A DNA stretch of 15,580 nucleotides from Litoreibacter sp. (GTDB lineage: Bacteria > Pseudomonadota > Alphaproteobacteria > Rhodobacterales > Rhodobacteraceae), in assembly GCA_013042765.1 (NCBI GenBank), contig JABDPP010000346.1, positions 1 to 15,580 of the forward strand, in the 5' to 3' direction. The notes below the pieces were generated by a model that did not search any database, was not told where the DNA came from, and saw only the letters and a program-made list of their open reading frames with translations. The stretch's first letter is position 1; each line of letters starts with the position of its first letter. A program made the translations under genes and the position numbers. Below are positions 8,336 through 15,128 of the stretch, piece after piece.

Positions 8336-9122
8336 GGAATGTCGGCTCTCTCTTCGTTGAAAATTCGTCCAATATCTCTGACACCGCGTCGCTCCAGCCG
8401 TCGGGTCCTTCGCGCTCGGTACGCCGGATGCGCCCGCTGTCTTCGCCCGGCAGGCGTGGCACGTCGGGACCCGCGCGGTTCGCCACGATGATCCCGATAT
8501 CCGCCCACTGGAGCATCTCCGCATCGTTTGGAGCATCCCCGAGGGCAATACTGTGTTTCGGTCTGTAGCGTTTGATCAGATCGACCACCCGATCGGCTTT
8601 TGTCTCGCCGAAGGAGAGTGCCGTAAAACGCCCGCCCCGCTGCACGAATAGCCCCGCTTCCCGCGCCGCGTCGGTAAATCTCTGGAAATCCGCTTCAGCC
8701 CCGATCCAAAGCCCAGGTTCGCTGAATTGCCGCGCCTTGGCATGTTCAGCACTCTGCGGAGAAAGGCCTGTGAGAGCGCTAATTTCATCGTTCGTCATAT
8801 CGCCAAACCCCCTGAAACCTTGCGGGAGGTCACGCAGCGCTGCACGTATCTCCTGATAGATCGAGGTGTCTTGGGTTGGCTGGTTGCCCGGCTCGAGAAG
8901 ACCACCGCCATTCTCGACAATTGCCGGCCAGGTGGAGAAGCCGATCTCTGCACGCAGTGGCGCAACCTCTGCCGCCGTCTTGCTGGTCGCCAGCACAAGC
9001 CCCGCATTCATTGTCCGAAGCCGCGCAAGCGCCGGCTCCGCTGCACGCCATTGATAAGTCTCGTGGTCCAGCAACGTCCCGTCGAGATCGGAGAAGATAA
9101 GGATTTCAGGACCCGGGCTCAT
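8328..9122 (-). CDS. gpgP: HAD-IIB glucosyl/mannosyl-3-phosphoglycerate phosphatase
   Basis: 264 residues, normal for the mannosyl-3-phosphoglycerate phosphatase family. HAD motif I is SDLDGTLLD with nucleophile Asp12 and acid/base Asp14. Motif II is LATSK (Ser47), the conserved lysine is Lys175 in GETKAD, and motif III is LGDAPND (Asp196, Asp200). The family-specific RQFSEP (131-136) and GPDGW (239-243) are also present. It removes the phosphate from glucosyl-3-phosphoglycerate made by the coupled downstream synthase, releasing glucosylglycerate. Mannosyl substrates are also known in this family. The ATG at 9122 is preceded by an in-frame stop and has almost no Shine-Dalgarno sequence, which suggests a very short leader. 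A candidate EcfG-like promoter and a 13-bp dyad lie just upstream. Confidence 0.88.
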   Translation of the reverse strand: MSPGPEILIFSDLDGTLLDHETYQWRAAEPALARLRTMNAGLVLATSKTAAEVAPLRAEIGFSTWPAIVENGGGLLEPGNQPTQDTSIYQEIRAALRDLPQGFRGFGDMTNDEISALTGLSPQSAEHAKARQFSEPGLWIGAEADFQRFTDAAREAGLFVQRGGRFTALSFGETKADRVVDLIKRYRPKHSIALGDAPNDAEMLQWADIGIIVANRAGPDVPRLPGEDSGRIRRTEREGPDGWSDAVSEILDEFSTKREPTFHG

Positions 9123-9135
9123 ATCGCCACATTAC

Positions 9136-9163
9136 AGAACGAAACCGCATAACGCGAGGTTCA
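9136..9163 (-). promoter_or_regulatory. Candidate general-stress (EcfG-type) promoter of gpgP-gpgS
   Basis: Reading the minus strand, TGAAC (9163-9159) is followed after 17 bases by CGTT (9141-9138). This is near the alphaproteobacterial EcfG/RpoE-like consensus GGAAC-N16-17-CGTT, with one mismatch in the -35 element. Transcription would start about 7 bases before the gpgP ATG, which fits that gene's missing Shine-Dalgarno sequence. Stress control of a compatible-solute operon is biologically sensible, but short matches like this occur by chance. Confidence 0.28.
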
Positions 9164-9168
9164 ACCTC
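9156..9168. repeat. 13-bp perfect inverted repeat GAGGTT-C-AACCTC upstream of gpgP
   Basis: Two 6-base arms around a single central base, 34 bases before the gpgP start and overlapping the proposed -35 element. It could be an operator. It has no T-tract and essentially no loop, so it is not a terminator. Confidence 0.4.
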
Positions 9169-9180
9169 AGGCGCCAGCGG

Positions 9181-9204
9181 AAACCCTTCGGCAAACCTTT
9201 CGGC
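9181..9204. repeat. Two tandem 12-bp units (AAACC[C/T]TTCGGC)
   Basis: Adjacent 12-base copies differ at one position. They lie inside a loop flanked by an 8-bp inverted repeat, CCAGCGGA (9174-9181) and TCCGCTGG (9229-9236). All of this falls in the 125-bp gap between the ATP-grasp/CapA stop and gpgP. The function is unknown; it may be a regulatory region or a chance repeat. Confidence 0.35.
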
Positions 9205-9247
9205 GACTGGCCAACAAGGCTTTATGTCTCCGCTGGAGCTGCTGACC

Positions 9248-11482
9248 CTAGTCTAGTTGCGCGCAACGCCGGCTAACGGGGCCGGCTCTCTCAACAAAGT
9301 ACCCGCGACTGTCCTGACCGAGCGAGAATGACTGCTGAAATATTCGCTGACCTCTCTCTGTGAGGATGTCGTAAACCTCCAGCGCCTCCTTTTCAGTGAC
9401 CGGACGTGGCGAAAAACCGGTTATACGATTATCGGAAACGATCGGATATAGCCGCAACCGCGTTGCCCATCGCTTCGCATGGCGCTGAAGGTTCAGGCGT
9501 GCGACGAGGCTAAAGGGAGGCGCCCCCAATTTTTGGTACCTGCCTGGCGAGTTGAAAACGAAATTACCCAGAGAGAAAATCGTTGTATCGCGATCCTCGA
9601 CCCAGCATTGCTGCATCATATGAGCGCCATGCCCCATCACCAGGTCAGCGCCAGCTTTAAGAAACGAGGTGTTGACCTTGAACATTTTCTCGTTGGCCCA
9701 AGCATAGTTTTTCGAAGCACCCCAGTGCGGGAAAGCCACGATAAACGCGGTCTGGTCCTTCGACCTCAGATCACGAATTTCGTCTGCCAGCTGGTTGTCG
9801 GGGGCTTGCCGAAACCGCTGGACCCCGGGGCGCGCGCGTGCGGAATAGAAACGATACTTCTCGTGGTAGCTTCGGCGATATTCAAATCCGCTCAAGATAT
9901 GGACGTTGCCTAGATGCGTCGACAGGGTCAGAGGATGTGAAGATTCAAGGCGGTCGTTGCCTGCGCCAAAGGCATTCACGCCCTCTTTCTTGAAGTGGTC
10001 AATGGTTTCCATCAGAGACGCAGCGCCAAAGTCCATGGTGTGGTTATTCGCAAGCGAGACTGAATCGACGCCAATTGATTTGAGGGTCGAAACCGTGCGA
10101 TCCGGATCATCCAGCCCCATGAACTTCTTCTCACCTCCCCAAGGATCGGATGCACGATCAGCCAAAACACTTTCGAAATTTAGGACGAAATGGGATTTAT
10201 CGGTGATGAGCGGTGACAGCCTTTCGAAGAAGCTCTCAGGCTCTTTGCAAAGGCGTAGCTGAGCGTCTGGATATTTGCCACGGGCCAGATACGTATCGCC
10301 AAGGCTGGTATCCCCCCCGAACACCAAAGTCATTTCATCGTCTCTAGGCACGAGAGCAGTATTCGCCTTTGAGGCTCTCGCTGGCGACGGCTTGGACCTA
10401 GTCTTCTCCAACACAGTTTCCAACAAACCCATTCGCTCGACACAAGATTCAACAATCAAACGCGCAACATTGATCGGTTCCCCGAAATCAGGGAACTGGT
10501 GCCCCATGATCCTCGCGTCGGTGTTAACCTCCAAAACGATGTAATTATTGCCTGAGATTGGCTTCGAATGGTCTTCGGCAATGATATCCGCGCCAAGCAC
10601 GTGTAGGCCCGGGAAAGTCTTGGTAATCTTCTCGACCAGGGCGATCATGGAGGGATGAACCCTGCCCGTGATATTCACTGTATCGCCACCCGGGCCGGGA
10701 CCTGATTTGAGATCCAGCACAACGGTCTCATCCTTCCCGAGAACGGAATTCAGAGTGAAACCTCGCTGCTTGAGGAATGCTAGCTGTTCAACAGTCTTCC
10801 GGATCAGGTATTTGCGACGGCACGGGTTGTTGCAACGAACCGCGTTTGTCCGCTCGACCAATTCTTCGATCGTGCTGGTTCCGTCACCAATCACGAAGGG
10901 TGGCAACCTCAACGCAACGGCTACGCATTTACCGTCGATCACCAGATACCGGGCTTCCTTGCCTCCGCTGATGAAGCGTTCAATGAGAATACCTTTTTTC
11001 GTCTCAAGGCTGGCTTTCTTCCAAGCCGCCTCGAAGGTATCCGGCGTAACATCGAGCGATACGCCTTTGCCTTGATGACCATCCAATGGTTTGACCGCGA
11101 CATGCGGCGTGCTTTCTACGAAACACCGAGCGCCCTCTTTATCATCGAGCGAGAAATGATCGCCTTCTGAAACCCTGATTCCGGCCTCTGCCAGAAGGAC
11201 TTTCGTCAAAGGCTTGTCCTTTACCAGTCTACTTGTGAGGTTGGAATCGAACCCTGTGACATTTTGTGAATTGAAGGTTGCCGTTCCTTCTTTCGTGGAA
11301 CGGATCACTGATCCAAATTCCTCGACCCGAAAGCCCAGTTTTCTGAATTCACCAGCTATCAACTTATTGGTAGCGAACTCTTCTCCCGAAAAGTCGTTTC
11401 TCTTCTCGTCTCGGAAATCCAGTGCTTCTTCAAACAAGATAATGTCTGGCCACCCTAAATCAGCGTCGTAGCTAGAATTCAC
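9248..11482 (-). CDS. Fusion of cyanophycin-synthetase-like ATP-grasp ligase and CapA-type metallophosphoesterase domain
   Basis: 744 residues. Residues about 85-350 form an ATP-grasp of the CphA/GshF type: DKPLTKVLLAEAGI, the ATP lysine in VAVKPLDGHQGKG (128-140), ILIERFISGGKEARYLV (165-181), VIGDGTSTIEELV, PGGDTVNITGRVHP (264-277), LGADII, and the Mg-binding LEVN near 317-320. A proline/serine linker (about 360-382) leads to a CapA (PGA_cap) domain: VFGGDTSLGD (387-396), LNFESVL (434-440), SLANNHTMDFG (476-486), FPHWG (584-588), MGHGAHMMQ (616-624), FSLGNFVF (636-643). There is no CphA Mur-ligase half and no signal or membrane segment, although CapA proteins are usually membrane-anchored. 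It may join and/or process a peptide-like product; the substrate is unknown. The GTG start follows a stop codon and lacks a good ribosome site; TTG 45 bases on is an alternative. Hand-counted lines give 42-55% GC. Confidence 0.85.
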   Translation of the reverse strand: MNSSYDADLGWPDIILFEEALDFRDEKRNDFSGEEFATNKLIAGEFRKLGFRVEEFGSVIRSTKEGTATFNSQNVTGFDSNLTSRLVKDKPLTKVLLAEAGIRVSEGDHFSLDDKEGARCFVESTPHVAVKPLDGHQGKGVSLDVTPDTFEAAWKKASLETKKGILIERFISGGKEARYLVIDGKCVAVALRLPPFVIGDGTSTIEELVERTNAVRCNNPCRRKYLIRKTVEQLAFLKQRGFTLNSVLGKDETVVLDLKSGPGPGGDTVNITGRVHPSMIALVEKITKTFPGLHVLGADIIAEDHSKPISGNNYIVLEVNTDARIMGHQFPDFGEPINVARLIVESCVERMGLLETVLEKTRSKPSPARASKANTALVPRDDEMTLVFGGDTSLGDTYLARGKYPDAQLRLCKEPESFFERLSPLITDKSHFVLNFESVLADRASDPWGGEKKFMGLDDPDRTVSTLKSIGVDSVSLANNHTMDFGAASLMETIDHFKKEGVNAFGAGNDRLESSHPLTLSTHLGNVHILSGFEYRRSYHEKYRFYSARARPGVQRFRQAPDNQLADEIRDLRSKDQTAFIVAFPHWGASKNYAWANEKMFKVNTSFLKAGADLVMGHGAHMMQQCWVEDRDTTIFSLGNFVFNSPGRYQKLGAPPFSLVARLNLQRHAKRWATRLRLYPIVSDNRITGFSPRPVTEKEALEVYDILTERGQRIFQQSFSLGQDSRGYFVERAGPVSRRCAQLD

Positions 11483-11486
11483 CTAT

Positions 11487-11496
11487 CCAATATTGG
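11487..11496. promoter_or_regulatory. 10-bp palindrome CCAATATTGG at the ATP-grasp/CapA start
   Basis: A perfect palindrome 5 bases upstream of the GTG start, where a ribosome-binding site would be expected. On the minus strand a loose sigma-70-like pair lies above it: TTGTCA (11542-11537), a 19-base spacer, AATATT (11517-11512). It could be an operator blocking initiation; the evidence is weak. Confidence 0.25.
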
Positions 11497-11544
11497 TACT
11501 TGGCAAGGGAAAATATTCGGTTCCGACTGAAAACGATGACAAAA

Positions 11545-11567
11545 GGTCGCGACCGTTGTATCGCGAC
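11545..11567. repeat. Palindrome GGTCGCGACC followed by a repeated TCGCGAC
   Basis: A 10-bp perfect palindrome (11545-11554) shares TCGCGAC with a second copy at 11561-11567, set 14 bases apart, in the 167-bp gap between tarD and the ATP-grasp/CapA gene. The spacing of about 1.4 helical turns is not typical of a dimer site. It is a possible regulator-binding region only. Confidence 0.25.
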
Positions 11568-11649
11568 ACCGGTCTTTGTAGCTTCGACGCCGACGCTCCA
11601 GAAACTCCTCGAAAGCTGAACACCTGCCTGCGCACAAGCCTGCCTACCC

Positions 11650-12819
11650 TCAGGTACCGGTCGCTTCACGCAAGCACTTGATCAGTTTCTGCTTACACTC
11701 AAAGCCAATTCCGGGCGCATCTGGCAGGCCGATACGTCCGTCCTCAACCTGCGTGTGGTCGGCGAATCCACCGAAAGGCGCAAAGACCTCTGGGTAGCTT
11801 TCGTTACCGCCGAGTTTCAGGCCCGCCGCAATGTTGAGCGACAGCTGGTGACCACCATGAGGCACGACGTTGCGACTGGAAAACCCGTAATCCGGCAAAA
11901 GCGCGAGCGTACGTAGGTACTCCACGAGACCATAGGACAGCGCGCAGTCGAACTGCAGCCAGTCGCGATCGGGCCGCATGCCGCCGTGACGCAGAAGGTT
12001 GCGCGCATCCTGGTGACTGAAAAGGTTCTCACCGGTCGCCATCGGTCCGTCGTAATGCTTCGCTAATTCGGCCTGCAGGGCATAATCCAGCGGATCGCCG
12101 GCCTCCTCGTACCAGAACAGGCCGTATTGGCTCATCCCTTCCGCATAGGCGATAGCCGTATCGAGGTCGAACCGGCCATTGGCGTCCACGGCAAGGTATT
12201 TGCCGTCACCGACGACCTCAAGAACCGCCTCGATCCGACGCTTGTCCTCGTCCAGAGACGCGCCCCCGATCTTCATCTTGACGACCTCATAGCCCATGCC
12301 ACGGTAGCGTCGCATCTCCTCCTGCAGTTGTGTGTCATCCTTGCCGGGGTAGTAATAACCGCCCGCCGCATAAACAAAGACGCTATCATCGGCGGTGCCG
12401 TCACCTTCAGTATCTGCGAGATAGCGCCACAGGGGCACGCCCGCGATCTTGGCCACCGCATCCCAGACCGCCATGTCGACCACGCCCACCGCGACCGAGC
12501 GTTCGCCGTGTCCCCCCGGTTTCTCATTGGACATCATCGTGGCCCAGATCCGGCGCGGGTCGAGGTTGTCGCCAGCCTCGTTCAGCAGGCTATCGGCGTT
12601 CGCTTCGCGGAGCCGGGGCAGAAAGCGCTCGTTCAGAAGCCCCGAAGCGGCATAGCGGCCGTTCGAGTTGAACCCATAGCCGACGACGGGCTTTCCATCG
12701 CGGATCACGTCCGTCACCACAGCCACAACACTCGCAGTCATCTTCGAAAAATCGATATACGCGTTCCGGATCGGAGAGGAGATCGGAACCACGGCCTCCC
12801 GAATGTCAACGATACGCAT
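11650..12819 (-). CDS. tarD: D(-)-tartrate dehydratase (enolase superfamily)
   Basis: 389 residues, the same length as Bradyrhizobium TarD as I recall it. It belongs to the mandelate-racemase group. The second-strand motif VVKMKIGG holds Lys181 and Lys183, and Mg ligands are Asp212 (VDANG), Glu238 (WYEE) and Glu264 (TGEN). The catalytic histidine is His321 in VPHGGHQ. Each of these is one position before the residue reported for the Bradyrhizobium enzyme (Lys184, Asp213, Glu239, Glu265, His322). It dehydrates D-tartrate to oxaloacetate in the cytoplasm. It follows matB by 57 bases on the same strand and has a strong AGGAGGT ribosome site, so it is likely the last gene of the dicarboxylate operon. 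A related acid-sugar dehydratase is possible, but the motif match makes TarD the best call. Confidence 0.9.
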   Translation of the reverse strand: MRIVDIREAVVPISSPIRNAYIDFSKMTASVVAVVTDVIRDGKPVVGYGFNSNGRYAASGLLNERFLPRLREANADSLLNEAGDNLDPRRIWATMMSNEKPGGHGERSVAVGVVDMAVWDAVAKIAGVPLWRYLADTEGDGTADDSVFVYAAGGYYYPGKDDTQLQEEMRRYRGMGYEVVKMKIGGASLDEDKRRIEAVLEVVGDGKYLAVDANGRFDLDTAIAYAEGMSQYGLFWYEEAGDPLDYALQAELAKHYDGPMATGENLFSHQDARNLLRHGGMRPDRDWLQFDCALSYGLVEYLRTLALLPDYGFSSRNVVPHGGHQLSLNIAAGLKLGGNESYPEVFAPFGGFADHTQVEDGRIGLPDAPGIGFECKQKLIKCLREATGT

Positions 12820-12827
12820 ACTTTCTT

Positions 12828-12834
12828 ACCTCCT
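12828..12834 (-). promoter_or_regulatory. Near-ideal Shine-Dalgarno of tarD (AGGAGGT)
   Basis: AGGAGGT lies 8 bases before the ATG at 12819 on the minus strand. It fixes the tarD start and indicates strong translation of this gene independent of matB. Confidence 0.8.
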
Positions 12835-12876
12835 GAGATCGGAGCAACTTGAAGAAGCCACTCCAAAACATTGTTA

Positions 12877-14388
12877 TTATTTGTTAAATACGCCCTGATA
12901 TTCATCACGCAGAATGTTCTTCTGGACCTTGCCCATCGTGTTGCGCGGCAGTTCTTCCACGAAATACACCAGCTTGGGAAGTTTGTACTTGGCCAATCGT
13001 TCCTGAAGCGCTGTCTGAATACCCTCAGCCACAATTTGTGATCCGCCCTCGCGGACCACCGCGGCGACCACGGCCTCCCCGAAATCGGGATGCGGCACGC
13101 CAATCACCGCCGATTCCAGCACGCCGTCCAACGCGTCGATTTCGGATTCGACCTCTTTGGGATAGACGTTGTAGCCGCCGGAAATCACGAGATCCTTGGC
13201 GCGCCCCACGATGGTGACGTAGCCCTCCGCGTCGATCCGGGCGATGTCGCCAGTGATAAAGAAGCCATCCGCTCGAAACTCCTCCGCGGTCTTTTCCGGC
13301 ATCCGCCAGTAGCCCTTGAAGACGTTTGGGCCGCGCACCTCCAGGATACCCACCTCGCCCTGTTCCAGCACCGCGCCGGTCTCGGCATCGGTGATGCGCG
13401 CCTCCACGCGTGGCAGCGGGAAGCCCACGGTTCCGGCGCGACGTTCCCCGTCATAGGGGTTCGAGGTGCTCATGGTTGTTTCGGTCATGCCGTAGCGCTC
13501 GAGGATCCGGTGACCTGTACGCGCCTCGAACGCCTGATGCGTCTCGGCCAGCAGCGGCGCGCTACCGGAGATGAAAAGCCGCATATGCGACGTCAGATCG
13601 CGGTCGAACCGGGCGTCGCTCAAGAGGCGGGTGTAGAAGGTTGGCACGCCCATCATAGCCGTGGCCTCCGGCAGACGCGCGATTACCGTTTCGAGGTCGA
13701 ACTTCGGCAGGAAGATCATCCGCCCGCCGACCCTGAGCAGCACGTTAACGGCCACGAACAACCCGTGGGCATGGAAGATCGGCAGAGCATGGAGCAGCAC
13801 GTCGTCACTGGTAAAGCGCCATGTTTCCACCAGCGCTTCGGTGTTCGACAGAAGATTGTCCTGGCTCAGCATTGCGCCCTTGGAGCGCCCCGTCGTGCCC
13901 GAGGTGTAAAGGATCGCGGCCAGGTCATCCGGCTCACGCGGCACTGTGGCGAATTCATCAGGTGCTGTTGCTGCGCCTTCGGCAAGTGTTCCGCCTCCCG
14001 CCCCGTCCAGGGTCAGCAGCTCAATTCCCTTATCGCGCGCCATGGGACCCAAAGCCGCCTCGGATGCGGGATCACAAATCGCAACGCGAGGCTCTGCGTC
14101 CCCAAGAAAATAGTCAAGCTCGGCTGTCGTGTAAGCCGTGTTGAGCGGCAAAAACAGAGCCCCCGCGCGCAAACAGGCGAGGTAGAGTGCAAGCGCCTCC
14201 ACCGACTTCTCAGCCTGTATTGCCACGCGATCCCCGGGTTGCAGGCCTGCGCCCACCAGAACGTTGGCAATCTGCCCCGATAGACGGTAGAGCGCATCAC
14301 CTGACAGCGTACTACCATCCGGACGGATCAAAACGGCATCGGCGCGTCCCGAAAGAGGAGCGACCAGAGCATCGGCAAGTGGATTCAT
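12877..14388 (-). CDS. matB: Malonyl-CoA synthetase (malonate-CoA ligase)
   Basis: 503 residues from the ATG at 14388, very like Rhizobium MatB in length and sequence. It is an adenylate-forming enzyme with the phosphate-binding loop YTSGTTGRSKGAM (161-173), the ALPIFHAHGLF and LFISGSAPLLAETH blocks typical of MatB, YGMTET (299-304), VISGGYNVYPKEVE (401-414), and catalytic Lys487 in PRNTMGK. It activates malonate with ATP and CoA to malonyl-CoA through malonyl-AMP. The ATG overlaps the transporter stop by 4 bases (ATGA), indicating coupling. The open frame continues upstream to 14487, but that extension only overlaps the transporter gene and is rejected. No matA-type malonyl-CoA decarboxylase or matC carrier is visible; the upstream crotonase and TauE/SafE protein may replace them. 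Confidence 0.94.
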   Translation of the reverse strand: MNPLADALVAPLSGRADAVLIRPDGSTLSGDALYRLSGQIANVLVGAGLQPGDRVAIQAEKSVEALALYLACLRAGALFLPLNTAYTTAELDYFLGDAEPRVAICDPASEAALGPMARDKGIELLTLDGAGGGTLAEGAATAPDEFATVPREPDDLAAILYTSGTTGRSKGAMLSQDNLLSNTEALVETWRFTSDDVLLHALPIFHAHGLFVAVNVLLRVGGRMIFLPKFDLETVIARLPEATAMMGVPTFYTRLLSDARFDRDLTSHMRLFISGSAPLLAETHQAFEARTGHRILERYGMTETTMSTSNPYDGERRAGTVGFPLPRVEARITDAETGAVLEQGEVGILEVRGPNVFKGYWRMPEKTAEEFRADGFFITGDIARIDAEGYVTIVGRAKDLVISGGYNVYPKEVESEIDALDGVLESAVIGVPHPDFGEAVVAAVVREGGSQIVAEGIQTALQERLAKYKLPKLVYFVEELPRNTMGKVQKNILRDEYQGVFNK

Positions 14389-15125
14389 CCCATAAGCCCT
14401 TTCCAAAGCATATAAATTGCGCCGAAGGCGACAAAGGTCTCCAAGACCACGGTGTGCACCCGGATCGACGTGCGCCGCACGATCCAACGGCCCACTGCGT
14501 GGCCCGGAAATGTGCAGAGCCCAAGCACCGCGCCAAGCGCTGCCAGCTCGAGGGTCAGCAGCGGCGACAAGCCAAAGGCTATGGTCTTGGTCAGGTTGAG
14601 CACTACACCGGCGACGGCAACAGTCGCAAGGAGCGCTTCACCGGCAATACCGGCGCCCAGCATAAACGGGGCAAGGATCATACCTGCCCCGAAACTGGTT
14701 CCCGACAGGAAGCCATAAGGCACCGCGACAGCGGCTATGGCCGGACGCGGGACGGCAATACTCCGCCCTGACAGGACACGTCTAAGCGGCAGGGACACCA
14801 GCAGAAAAGAGCCCAGAAACAGAGCAACACCGCGGTCAGACATATCGACGTAGAACATCACGCCCGCGACAATGAACGGGAATCCGAACAGAAACAGCAT
14901 CCGAAATGCGCCCCAATCCACCGCCTTGCGAAAAAGCCACGCGCGCGTGGCGTGGCTGATCATCATTGCGACGGCCACCACTGGCACCGTCTCCTTGACC
15001 CCGAGCACTGGCGCCACGGCAATGGCCATCAAGAGCGCCCCGGCAAAACCTCCCACGCTATGCAGAATTGCTGTGCCAAAGGCTGCGGCCAGCAGGTAAA
15101 GCAGTTCAAGATTGCTGTAATCCAA
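14385..15125 (-). CDS. TauE/SafE (TSUP) family membrane transporter, possible malonate/dicarboxylate carrier
   Basis: 246 residues, usual for the family, with about eight hydrophobic segments in two related halves. The first half begins with AAAFGTAILHSVGGFAGALL and ends near RAWLFRKAVDW. The second begins with PYGFLSGTSFGAGMILAPF. These small-residue-rich first helices are the TSUP hallmark. Family members move organic anions, sulfonates or sulfite across the inner membrane. Here the gene sits between the crotonase (3-base gap) and matB (4-base overlap), so a malonate or related diacid substrate is a reasonable inference. In Rhizobium this step is done by the unrelated carrier MatC. Sulfite or sulfonate export is the default annotation for the family but has no support in this context. 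Confidence 0.88.
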   Translation of the reverse strand: MDYSNLELLYLLAAAFGTAILHSVGGFAGALLMAIAVAPVLGVKETVPVVAVAMMISHATRAWLFRKAVDWGAFRMLFLFGFPFIVAGVMFYVDMSDRGVALFLGSFLLVSLPLRRVLSGRSIAVPRPAIAAVAVPYGFLSGTSFGAGMILAPFMLGAGIAGEALLATVAVAGVVLNLTKTIAFGLSPLLTLELAALGAVLGLCTFPGHAVGRWIVRRTSIRVHTVVLETFVAFGAIYMLWKGLMG

Positions 15126-15128
15126 CCC

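Noticed and set aside
8336..8548. A 71-codon N-terminal extension of gpgS
   Set aside because: It lies within the gpgP coding region in another frame, its residue composition is unlike the family, and the coupled ATG at 8335 gives the normal length.
13090..14283. A 397-codon plus-strand frame opposite matB
   Set aside because: It is antisense to a gene with complete adenylate-forming motifs, and its product has no recognisable domain.
14389..14487. A 33-codon N-terminal extension of matB
   Set aside because: It overlaps the TauE/SafE gene. The ATG at 14388 gives the usual MatB length and an ATGA coupling.
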